NCBI RefSeq assembly: GCF_032884065.1
Contig: NC_088879.1
Span: 16,932,489-16,996,488 of the forward strand
DNA: 64,000 nucleotides
Source: Artemia franciscana
Taxonomy: Eukaryota > Arthropoda > Branchiopoda > Anostraca > Artemiidae
Direction: 5' to 3'
Positions 25,581-35,515 of this stretch are shown here, one piece after another. The position numbers and the translations under genes were made by a program. Each line of letters begins with the position of its first letter. Position 1 is the stretch's first letter. Below the pieces are notes generated by a model, which saw only the letters and a program-made list of their open reading frames with translations, did no database searches and was not told the DNA's origin.

Positions 25581-25705
25581 GCAATATTACTTGCAAAACA
25601 AATTTGATTATGCTATTATTCTGCTGGTTTGTATAAATGCTTTTGGAAGATTATCCTGCTGATAAACATTTTTGAACTGGTGCTTTGTGTAAATTAAACA
25701 AAAAA

Positions 25706-25925
25706 AAAACAAGTCTTTTTTAACTTGTAGTAAGGAGCGATATTAAAACTTAAACAAACAGAAATTATTCCGTATATGAAAGGGGCTGTCCCCTCCTCAA
25801 CGCCTCGCCCATTGCGCTAAAGTTTAACTCTTTTTCCTAACTCTACTTTTTAAACGATAAAAAACGTTAGCGTAAGGAGCAAGGCGTTGAGAAGGGAACA
25901 GCCGCTTTCACATACGGAGCCAATT
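25706..25925. repeat. Palindrome family member (right arm truncated)
   Basis: GTAAGGAGCGATATTAAAAC ... CCCCTCCTCAACGCCTCG folds back on AAGGCGTTGAGAAGGGAACA ... ACATACGGAG. The outermost right-arm sequence is missing and is replaced by unrelated sequence at 25,920. Confidence 0.85.
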
Positions 25926-25969
25926 CAAAACCTGCATTAATTTAAAAATGTTCAGAAATTAAATTAAAA

Positions 25970-26245
25970 AATAAGTTTTTTTTAACTGAAAGTAAGGAGC
26001 GACATTAAAACATAAAACGAACGGAAATTATTCAGTATATGACAGGGCCTGTCCCCTCCTCAACGCCCTGCTCTTTACGCTAAAGTTTGACTCTTTCTCA
26101 CAACTCTCCCTTTTAAAACAATAAAAAACTTTAGCGTAAAGAGCGGGGCGCTAAGGAGGGGACTGCCCCTTTCATATACGGAATTTTTTCTGTTCGTTAC
26201 AAGTTTTAATGTCGCTCCTTACTTTCAGTTTAAAGAACTTGTTTG
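25970..26245. repeat. Palindrome family member (complete)
   Basis: The left arm starts AACTGAAAGTAAGGAGCGAC (about 25,984), and the right arm ends GTCGCTCCTTACTTTCAGTT (26,212-26,231). Center about 26,110. Near-perfect ~120-bp arms. Same family as 25,706, 32,632 and, more diverged, 33,212. Confidence 0.92.
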
Positions 26246-26688
26246 TTTTTTATTTAATTACGAATCTGAAGCAAATATTGTAATATAAAAGTCTAAAAAC
26301 AAAATAAATTAAATGTGATTCCCACCGATACCCTGTATTCCAGTTAAAGTTAGAAAAGTTCCGGGCACAACAAGAGTGTGAAGGTAAAAATAACAAGCAG
26401 AATACACCACCATGATTCAAACATGAATTCTAAAAGAAAAGAAAGAAAATGATTAAATAAAGGTGGGTTCAAAAATTTACTTTCATGGATTAAGACCTTT
26501 AATCATTTCAATAATTTTTCTTTCATTACTTTATTTTTTCATTTGCCATATTTTCTGTTTTAATAATATCGATAATAAAAATATACCTTGCTGTAGCCTA
26601 TTTTTATAGAGTAGGAATGAAGTTACGTTGGATTGTGCTTTGCATTTATCACTTTTTTTATAAACAGAAAATATTTTATAAATTTCAG

Positions 26689-26860
26689 GTTTTCTAAAGA
26701 TTCCTTGGACCATAGTGATATGGTTACATCCCTTGACTGGCGATCATCTGAAAAAGAGCTAAATGCCTCAGCACCTCTCCTAGGTGATGCCCCGCCCTCA
26801 ATAAAGAGGAGAGGTGGTCTAAGGAAAATTCAAGCTGGAAATCTATACTACCAACCACAG
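26689..26860 (+). CDS. WASHC1: WASHC1 fourth coding exon (copy A)
   Basis: 172 nt between AATTTCAG and CCACAG|GTGACT. The first base completes the AGG codon from the previous exon and 57 codons follow in phase 0. It encodes FSKDSLDHSDMVTSLDWRSS, APLLGDAPPSIKRRG and ends KIQAGNLYYQPQ, parallel to the family's YVFLDPLAG..., LFDAPLSISKREQLEQQ and ENYFYVPDLGQ. This is the middle (tubulin-binding/WHD2) region. The next residues (PEIEVP...) are on the inverted piece at 42,891. Three copies of this exon exist in the window. Confidence 0.9.
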
Positions 26861-27892
26861 GTGACTATTGCCATGTTTTTGTCCGTGTCGTTCAAGATAC
26901 CCCCTCCCCCTTTTCAAAGATTTGACCTTGAGACTTGAATGTAAAAATTTTTGCAAAACAAAACAAAAAAAACGCACAAAAATGTTGTTCCTTGTATATT
27001 TTTGCTGATTCTCTCAGTTTGAGTCTCAGAAAAAATTGCTCAGTATGGCTCTTGCTGGAACGAATGTTTTTTTTTTCAGCTTATACCGAGCTTCGATCTA
27101 AATATAAATCTTTTCTTTTGATATAGGTGTACATTTTATGATGTTTCTCGGTAGGCATATTAAAAATAAGTTAAACACTAAATAAAAATATAAATTTGGA
27201 TGCCAAAAGTTGAATAAAATAAAGTTTTTATGCTTGGAATTCTGTTATTGTTAATAATTGTTGCGTTCAGTTTAGTAAACATTGGTTTAATTTCATGAAT
27301 TTTTGTTGTTTAAACTGAATGTTAGTCAGTTTATTTCAAGTTTGAACTCATTGTTATTTTTCTCTGTTATTTTGCTCTTTTTTTCGCCCTTTACTGTTCA
27401 TGTTTTTTTCTAATGCAGTTTCTGTTCGTGTTCTAGTTGGAATTTTCGCTACTTGCATATATTCATAATGCTAAAGTATAAATTAATTGTAGTTTTTTTC
27501 TAATAATTTCATTGAAAATAGCCGTTAAACATTTGAAGTGATGGATGCAAAAGGAACAGCAAAACGCTGGCGACAATTAGTGATATATTTAGATAATAAA
27601 GGGCGATTTTTGACTTCTGTAGTTCCACATGATCGCTAATCCGCTATTGGAATCCTCGGAAATCCTCGAAGGCCCATTCACAATGAGATTTTACTCATAC
27701 TGAGTTTAGCTAGCGCTAATTTGAGCAAGTAAGAATTTTTCTAGTGATCAAAATACAGCTTTCACAACCTGTACAGATTGTGAAAGCTGATGGCTGTTTA
27801 ACTTAGTTAGAAATCAGTAATCATTTCTGATATATTTTTTTTTTCATTTTTTATATCAATGGTATAAATAAGAACCAGGTTTTAATTATTAT
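26861..27892 (+). other. WASHC1 intron (copy A), 5' part
   Basis: AT-rich intron. One perfect hairpin with 12-bp arms (CAGCTTTCACAA, 27,756-27,789, 10-nt loop). Nothing else recognised. Confidence 0.6.
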
Positions 27893-29907
27893 GGCACTTG
27901 GTATTAACCAAGTGACATATAGCAGTCGCAAATTCTGTTGGTCTGTCTGTCTGTCGGTCCCGGTTTTGCTACTTTAGGCACTTCCAGGTAAGCTAGGATG
28001 ATGAAATTTGACAGGCTTATCAGGGACCCGACCAGATTAAATTAGAAATAGTCGCTTTCCCGATTTGACTATCTGGGAGGGGAGAGGGGGCCGGTTAATT
28101 CGGAAAAAAATAGAAAAACTGAAGTATTTTTAACTTACGAACGGTTGATCAGATCTTAATGAAATTTGATGTTTGGAAGGATTTCATGTCTCACAGCTCT
28201 TATTTTAAATCCCGACCGGATCTGGTGACATTGGGGGGGGGAGTTGGGAGGAGGAAACCTAAAATCTTGGAAAACACTTAGAGTGGAGGGATCGGGATGA
28301 AACTTGGTGGGAAAAATAAGTACAAGTCCTAGATACATGATTGACATAACCGGAACAGATCCGCTCTCTTTGGGGTAGTTGGGGAGGAGGGTTAATTCTG
28401 AAAAATTAGAGAAAAATGAGGTATTTTTAACTTATGAATGGGTGATCGGATCTCAATGAAATTTGATATTTAGAAGGATATCGTGTCTCAAAGCTCTTAT
28501 TTTAAATCCCGACCGAATCTGGTGACATTGGAGGGAGTTCGGGGGGGCCTAAAATCATTGAAAACGCTTAGAGTGGAGGGATCGGGATGAAACTTTGTGG
28601 GAGAAATAAGAAGAAATCTTAGATACGGGATCGGCATAATTGGAACGGATTCGCTCTGATTGGGGGGGGGGGAGGGATAATTCCTAAAAACTAGAAAAAA
28701 CGACGTATTTTTAACTTACGAAAGAGTGATCGGATCTTCATGAAACGTCATATTTAGAAGGACCTTGTAACTCAGATCTCTTATTTTAAATCTCAACCGG
28801 ATCCAGCGTCATTGGGGGGGGCAGTTGGGGGAGGGGACCGGAAATCTTAGTAAATACTTAAAGGAGAGATCAGGATGAAACTGGGTGGGAAGAATAAAAA
28901 CAAGTCTAAGATACGTGACTGACATAACCGAACCGGATCCGCTCTCTTTGGTGGAGTTGGGGGGGGGGGTAATTCAGAAAAATGAGGTATATGTAAATTA
29001 CGAACGGGTGATCAGATCTTAATGAAATTTGATATTTAAAAGGATCTTGTGCTTTAAAGCTCTTATTTTAAATTCCGACCAGATCCTATGACATTGAGGG
29101 GAAAACTGTAATTCCTGGAAAACGTTAAAATTGGGGTATTTATTTTACGAATAGGTGATCGGATCTTAATGAAAATCGATGTATAGAAGGATCTTATGTC
29201 TCAGATGCTCCATTTTTGACTCGACTTGGATCCCGGGACATAGGGGGTTGGAGGAGGGAAACAGAAATATTGGAAAACGCTTAGAGTGGAGAGATCGGGA
29301 TGAAACTTGATGGAAAGAATAAACACAATTTCTAGATAATTGATTGACATAATTGGAACGGATCTGTTCTCTTTGGAGGAGCTGGGGGGTCTTAATTTGG
29401 AAAAATTAGAAAAATTGAGGTATTTTTAACTTAAGAACGGGTGACTGGATCTTAATGAAATTTGATATTTAGAAGGAATTCATGTCTCAGAGCTCTTATT
29501 TCAAATCCCGACTAGTGTTGTTGAAATTGGGGGGAGTTGGAGGGGGAAATCGTAAATCTTGGAAAACGCTTAGAGTGGAGGAATCTGGATGAAGCTTGGT
29601 GGATAGAATAAGCAAATGTCGTAGATACATGATTGACGTAACCATACTGGGTTCGCTCTCTTTGGGGGAGTTGGGGGGAGGGGTTTAGTGCTTTGGCGAG
29701 TTTGGTGCTTCTGGACGTGCTAGGACGATGAAAATTGGTAGGCGTGTCAGGGAGCTGCAATAAATCCCAACCGGCATTAAGCCTCTGATTTTCCTTTTAA
29801 ATCAATCTATTGATTCTTAGAATTTTGTTAGAGCTCATACCATATGAGCTCTTGGCTCTTAGCTCTTCTGGTCTCGTCACAAGTGCCTTATGAGCTCTTA
29901 GCTCTTG
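27893..29907 (+). mobile_element. HINE/Helentron-like element with satellite core
   Basis: The left end GGCACTTG opens the hairpin CACTTGGTATTAACCAAGTG (27,895-27,914), then a GTCT microsatellite (27,937-27,953) and CGGTTTTGCTACTTTAGGCA. The core is a tandem array with anchors near 28,161, 28,458, 28,742, 29,024, 29,171 and 29,457, i.e. ~285-bp units with one 147-bp step. Each unit looks like two diverged ~143-bp halves (GATCGGATCTTAATGAAATT... and GATCGGGATGAAACTTGG...). The lead-in block recurs at 29,690-29,755. The right end has a hairpin GAGCTCATA-CCA-TATGAGCTC (29,831-29,851), GAGCTCTTAGCTCTT repeats and CACAAGTGCC, the reverse of the left GGCACTTG. No ORF of its own. Confidence 0.72.
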
Positions 29908-30225
29908 TTTTTGTTAAAGAATATTATTGCTTTGTTTATTTTTTGAAGTATTTACGGAATTTTCTTTATGTATTTTTTGTATTCCTCGATTTGAGGGAAA
30001 TAAATAACTGAAATAAATTTGTACTTGGTGTTTTAGGATAATCATGCTGCGATCCAAATGATTGTTTGTGATTACCATTTAATCATTTAGGACCTTTGCC
30101 TGCATAATTCTCAAATGATTAAGAGGCACATCATATCTATATATGTGAAACTTGGGATGATTGTGAGGAGGGGGTGAAAAGAGTTCTGACTCAGGACCCA
30201 CTTTAAACACTACAGTTGTCAGCAG

Positions 30226-30284
30226 NNNNNNNNNNNNNNNNNNNNNNNNNNNNNNNNNNNNNNNNNNNNNNNNNNNNNNNNNNN
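30226..30284. other. Assembly gap (59 N)
   Basis: Run of N. The sequence to the left matches, inverted, the sequence ending at 44,032. Confidence 0.99.
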
Positions 30285-30316
30285 TATTTGTGTGCATGAA
30301 TATTTGAATAAATTAC

Positions 30317-30448
30317 CTCATACTTAGGAAGTTTAGAGACTGGTTGTACTATCAAAGGAGGAGGAGGTGGCACAAGAGGCATAGCTTGAGGTGTTTTTGT
30401 TTCAGCTATATTCAAATTACCAACGACCGTTAACTCATCTTTTTCGAC
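30317..30448 (-). CDS. WASHC1: WASHC1 proline-rich exon
   Basis: Minus strand: acceptor ...CCCTTTTTTTTAG before 30,448, 44 codons in phase 0, donor GAG|GTAATT after 30,317. It encodes VEKDELTVVGNLNIAETKT, then PLVPPPPPLIVQPVSKLPK. In WASH proteins a proline-rich segment follows the PEIDVP...LPDLPGIA region and precedes the VCA domain. The phase fits directly after the exon at 42,891-42,739. Only one run of five prolines is present here, shorter than in mammals. The remaining C-terminal exons (WH2/VCA) are not in the window. Confidence 0.8.
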
Positions 30449-30489
30449 CTAAAAAAAAGGGAAAGGGTTATAACAACAGAGAGTTCAGT

Positions 30490-31905
30490 TCCATGTGTTA
30501 ATTAATTCAATAGCCACTGAAACGTGGGATTCATTTCTATGGATACTGTATAATTACGGCATATGTCGATGGAAAACTATCTAATTTAAAAAACCTTAAT
30601 GACATTGGTGTCCCTCAAGGTTCAGTATTAGGTTCACTCTTATTTTGATTTATATTAACCATCTTCTGCAAAGTTTGCAGGGGAATATTACTCTTGCTAT
30701 TCTATTTGCAGATGACACAGCTATGTCTGTTAAAGTGAGGGATTCAACTACATTAATTGAGAATTTGATTGTAACTGTTACTTCTGTTAATCGATGGTTT
30801 GCTTCTAATAATCTAGTACCAAATTTTACTAAAACTGGATTTATGGTTTTTGGTCGTTCAAATGCGCCACTCAATTGATTTCTTGTCAGGAGCTCCAGGT
30901 TGGTGAGAATAAATTTGTAGGGTTCAGCCATATCGCTGTTTAGGAGTTTTTCTTCATCCATTGTTGCCTTTTCGCAATCACATTGATCATTTAAGTGTTA
31001 TAGTTGCTCAAAATATTAGGTCGATGTATTGTGTGGAAAATATTTTTCCATTTTCCACTCTAAAAATAATTTACCACTCTTTAATTGCTTCGTATTTGAA
31101 TTACTGCTCAATTGTTTATCTTAATACCTTTTGGACGCATTTAAAACAATTACAGGTACAACAAAATAGGGCATTAAGAATACTTGGAAATTCTTTACAT
31201 CGACCATCACAACTTGAAAATACATCTGAAACAAAAACGATGTCCTTTCTCCTAAATTTGTCAGATTTAAAACGTATACGTGATGTAAATATTTCTTTAA
31301 GGCATTTTCAAATTCGAAATCCTAAAAATTAATTCTACAATAAATATCTGTTGCTTTTGCTGTCTGTTGATAAATATCTGTTGGTTCGGCTCGTCGCTGG
31401 GCGGGATTGGTTCGGCTCGTCACTAGGCGAATTCCTTTTGTAAGATGTGAAAGGTCAAGGTTTTCACTTAGGTACCTAATGTCATTCATTGCGAATAAAT
31501 ATTAGCTAAGAGATAAAACTCAGATTGATCAATCCAAAAAATCTCAGCTGTATTTATAAAGAAGCAATTATTAAAGATTGTTTTTTAAGGTTTGTCTATT
31601 TACCTTTAATAATGAAATTTTTAAAATTTGTGATATTTTTCTGTACGTGTTTTGTTTTTTTTTCTCCACAATGGGACAGCCTCCCAAGCCCCTCCTGCCA
31701 AGCACTTTTTCTCCCTTCCTCTCCTTGTTTTCTAGGTTCTCGTTATTATTGTTTTTTGTTAATTAAGTTAATTTGGCTATTATTATGACAAGATGTTTTG
31801 TTTTGTGTGTGTCCCATTTTTTACACACTCAACCTTACGAGCTCAGCTCTCGGTAGGGGATTAATGTTTGCTGTATTTTTAAGCATATTAAATAAAGAAA
31901 AAAGT
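30490..31905 (+). mobile_element. LINE RT remnant (+)
   Basis: NLNDIGVPQGSVLGSLLF (about 30,592-30,645), MIYINHLLQSLQGN, ILFADDTAMSVKVRDS (about 30,700-30,745), NRWFASNNLVPNFTKTGFMV, then after a frameshift PFRNHIDHLSVIVAQNIRSM, YHSLIASYLNYCSIVYLNTF and QNRALRILGNSLHRPS (30,961-31,332). Tail with AATAAA and an A-rich end near 31,890-31,905. The catalytic FADD is intact, but frameshifts and a 5' truncation make it inactive. Same family as 12,720-15,700. Confidence 0.85.
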
Positions 31906-32631
31906 AAAAGTAAACTCAATGATATGTTTTATTTGTAATCAGTTCTAGTATGCTTACGAAAGATTTTGTTCTGATTTTATAGCCGTTACAATCAAGTGAA
32001 CACAGAAACAGTACATGCACAAGAAAGAATGTAATTTGACTCTGTTGCTATTATCCTAACTTACTTTGTGCAATTAAAAAAAAAAAAAAAAAATCATATT
32101 TCATTTGGTAGAAGTTTCAAGATCAGCTTTTTTAACTTGTAAGGTTAAAACCTCATTTTTAGGCCCATCATTTTAGAGAGTCACATTTGGCCATAGTTTT
32201 AGTGTCAGGTTTTGTACCTTTGAGCTTACATTAATAAATTATAAACATATAAAAAATTGCAGTCTTGCTACTAAAAACAGCGTAATATATTCTGCTATTC
32301 AATTTTCGCTAATCCTGTTGTTACAATTTTCCCTGTTAAAGCTCAATCGTGAGACCCTAAATAATTATGTTTTTCTATGTGAGTAGGTTATAGTTTTCTT
32401 AAAAAAATTAATGTTTATTTTACTGTTTTTATGCTTATTTTTATTCAACTAAGACCATTATTAGTACAGCCCAGTAGGAAAAAAAATAAATGAAACGATG
32501 CTGTTTTGATTGGGATTTACCAATCATCTTGCTGAAAAAACGTTACTGTCACGTCTAAAAGTCATATATGACGTTTTCACACTTCTGAGGTAATATCAAA
32601 AACGGTTTGCCAGGCCTGTTCCAAATAAAAA
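31906..32631. other. Non-coding stretch
   Basis: AT-rich, with a poly-A run at 32,077-32,092. No gene or named repeat seen. Confidence 0.4.
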
Positions 32632-32919
32632 AAAAAAAACAAGTTTTTTTTTTAACTGAAAGTAAGGAGTGACATTAAAACTTAAAACGAACAGAAATTA
32701 GTCCTTATATGAAAGGGGATATCCTTCCTCAACGCCCCGCTCTTTACGCTAAAGTTTGACTCTTTCTCTCAACTCTACTTTTTAAAACAGTAAAAGACTT
32801 AGCGGAAAGAGCGGGGCGTTGAGGAGGAAAAGCCCTTTTCATATACGGAGTAATTTCTGTTCGTTTTAGGTTTTAATGTCGCTCCTTACTTTCAGTTAAA
32901 AAAACTTGTTTTTTTTATT
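32632..32919. repeat. ~288-bp near-perfect palindrome
   Basis: The left arm (AACTGAAAGTAAGGAGTGAC ... GCTCTTTACGCTAAAG) and right arm (AAGAGCGGGGCGTTGAGGAG ... GTCGCTCCTTACTTTCAGTT) pair over about 130 bp with few mismatches; the ends are runs of A/T around ACAAG and CTTGT. It can form a long hairpin. Confidence 0.93.
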
Positions 32920-33211
32920 GAATTTCTGAACGTTTTTAAATTAATGCATGTTTGATTTTTGCTCTCCGCAAATAAATAATTAAAACGAAATCTGCATATT
33001 ATTTTTTTTTTTGGCTAAATGGCTTTCTCATAGTTTTAATCGGAAGATTTTGAGAAAAAAGGAGCGGGGGAGGAGGCCTAAATGCCCTCCAATTTTCTGA
33101 TTACTTAAAAAGGTAACTAGAACTTTTAATTTTTTACGAACGTTTTCATTAATAAAAAATATACGTAACTTACGAATTAACTTACATAACGAACTTCTAT
33201 ATTCACATATT

Positions 33212-33408
33212 TTTATTACGTATATGAGGGGGTTCACCCCCTCGTCAATACTTCGCTCTTTACACTAAAGCTTAAATTTTGTCCCAATTCCTTAAGAATG
33301 ACCCCTGAATCACAAAGGCCGTAGAATTAATAGTTGAAATTACTAAAAATACTTTAGTGTAAAGAGCGAGGTATTACGAGGGAGTGAACCCCTCATATGC
33401 GTAATAAT
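33212..33408. repeat. Diverged palindrome of the same family
   Basis: TTACGTATATGAGGGGGTTC ... TCGCTCTTTACACTAAAG pairs with CTTTAGTGTAAAGAGCGAGG ... AACCCCTCATATGCGTAA around a ~70-bp center. Confidence 0.85.
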
Positions 33409-33943
33409 TTCTGTTTGTTTTAAGTTTAAATGCTGCTCCTTACTTTCAGTTGAAAAAACTTTTCATATTTATTTTTTCATTGCTTTTTTTTAATAATGCT
33501 AGAAAATCCTGCGCCCCCTTCATTGAAATTCTCTTCCCCCATGACAAATTCCTCCATGGAAAGATCCTCACACGCAACCCTCCTCAACTTCTCCCCCTCC
33601 CCAAAAGGACAAAAATCCCCCTGAAAACTTCTGTATACTTCGCAGTAACCATTACTATATGTAAACACTGGTAAAAGTTTGTAACTTGCAGCATCTCCCA
33701 CGAGGACTGTGGGGGAGTAAGTCGTCCCCAAAGACATAGTTATTAGATTTTTCGACTATGGTGAATAAAATGGCTATCTCAGAGTTTTGATCCGGGGTTT
33801 TTTGGGAAAAATGAGCGTGGGAGGGGGCCTAGGTGTCCTCCAATTTTTTGGTTACTTAAAAAGGGCACTAGAACTTTTAATTCCCGTTAGAATGAGCCCT
33901 CTTGCATTATTCTAGGACCACTGGGTCGATACGATCGCATCTG

Positions 33944-33974
<31 letters not shown>

Positions 33975-34322
33975 ACGCACCCGTGATCGGTCTTCTGGCA
34001 AAAAAAAATACGAATATCCCCATTTTTGTAGATAGGAGCTTGAAAATTCTACAGTGGGGTTCTCTGATACACTGAATACGATGGTGTGATTTTCGTTAGG
34101 ATTCAACGACTTTTAGGGAGTGTTTCCCCCTATTTTCTAAAATAAGGCGAATTTTCTCAGGCACACAACTTTTGATGGGTAAGACTAAACTTGATGAAAC
34201 TTATACATTTAAAATCAGCATTAAAATGCGATTATTTTTATGTAAAAATTCCATTTTTTAGAGTTTCGGTTACTATTGAGCCGGGTCACTCCTTACTACA
34301 GTTCGTTACCACGAACTGTTTG

Positions 34323-35515
34323 AAAGCGTCTTAGCAACAGGTTTTTGACAAATATTGCTGAGGATTGAAAGTATGATATACATCTTTAGGCGTGACAGTG
34401 ACAAAGCATTCAGGTTTCAGTCATGTTCTTTTATATACCTCAGTTTGTAGAAAGCATTCAACAGAAATATTTTGATCATTTTTTTTTGCAAAAAAAAAAT
34501 CTTTGCAATGACCTTTTTAAGAAAAATACCAAACGACACATATAATTGAGTTACTAGAAAGTACACTTAATCAATTTACCATCTGATAGGATATATCGTA
34601 AGAACTGAGGTGGTCCTCAGGCAAGGATGTAACCTGAATTTTTTTTCGGGGGGGGGGGGGTAAAAAAAACTTTAGAAAAATACCTCAAATATTTATTTAT
34701 ATGCAATTTTGTTACGTTTTCACGAGTCTGACAAAAATTTCGCGAGGGGGTCAAACCCTGAAACCCTATCCCCCTGAATCCCGCCTTGGCCTCAGGTAAA
34801 CACGTTAATATATGTTTTGAGACACAACTGGCTACAAATGACGTGAGAACGACGAAAAATAATTAAGAGACAAAAAATCAAACAAGGGTTATTTTAAGCT
34901 TCAGTTGAGACTGAGGTCTCGTTTTACCAAGAATACAAAAGAATTCTTAGTCAATTTTATTATTTTGATTTATGCTTTCTTCTCCAATGTCAAATCTATC
35001 TATCTGCTTACCTTTCTGTTCAATTTTTGATTCTCAACATGCATTATTTGCATTATTTCCTTAACCTCAACTACTTTTTTGTATTGGGTTAAATGTTTAC
35101 TTGGGGTCTCTCATCTGAGTCCAAACTTGATTCTTACTCCTTCAGTAAATGTTACTTTAGTGTTGCTTAGTTGTCTCGACTGAATATTATTTAAGGGTAT
35201 TAATTAATTTTACGCAGTGACACTATCATTATCAGCGCTACAAGAGGACACAGGGATGTGGAAATAGTGGGATAGCCCCTCCAAACACTGGCCGAAAGGA
35301 CCAACTTCTTCAAAAAAATCTACAGGTGGTGGCTTCAAATATTAATTTTCCGTTTTTGACACACCATCTTCGAAAGGATAAAAATCCTCTGAAACCTTTT
35401 TGTCACTGAGAGACAGTACAAACTTTTGTTCAGCGTCATCTATGGGTTCACATAGAGTAACAAATATTGCAACGCACGTTGTTATGGAGACAACAAAGCG
35501 ATAAAAGGAAACAAA
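34323..35515. other. Non-coding region upstream of CFAP100-like ORF
   Basis: AT-rich with a 13-nt G run near 34,649. No promoter motif I can support. An in-frame stop at about 35,454-35,456 separates the CFAP100-like ATG from upstream sequence. Confidence 0.4.

Larger units (their letters stand above)
32632..34322. repeat. Composite ~1.7-kb repeat with terminal hairpin
   Basis: A near-perfect palindrome at 32,632-32,919, a diverged one at 33,212-33,408, a C/T-rich segment (33,500-33,620), a GGGAGGGGGCCTAGGTG segment (33,810), an A run (33,943-33,972), and a right end GAGCCGGGTCACTCCTTACT followed by the hairpin CAGTTCGT-TACC-ACGAACTG (34,299-34,318). Only the palindromes recur elsewhere here. 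The outer limits are my estimate. Confidence 0.6.

Noticed and set aside
29512-29760. 82-codon frame on minus (and 44,496-44,744)
   Set aside because: Lies entirely within the satellite core and right end of the HINE-like element. The frame is a by-product of the repeat.
27893-29907. CRISPR-like array
   Set aside because: Units are ~285 bp, diverged and without short identical repeats and unique spacers; the context is eukaryotic.
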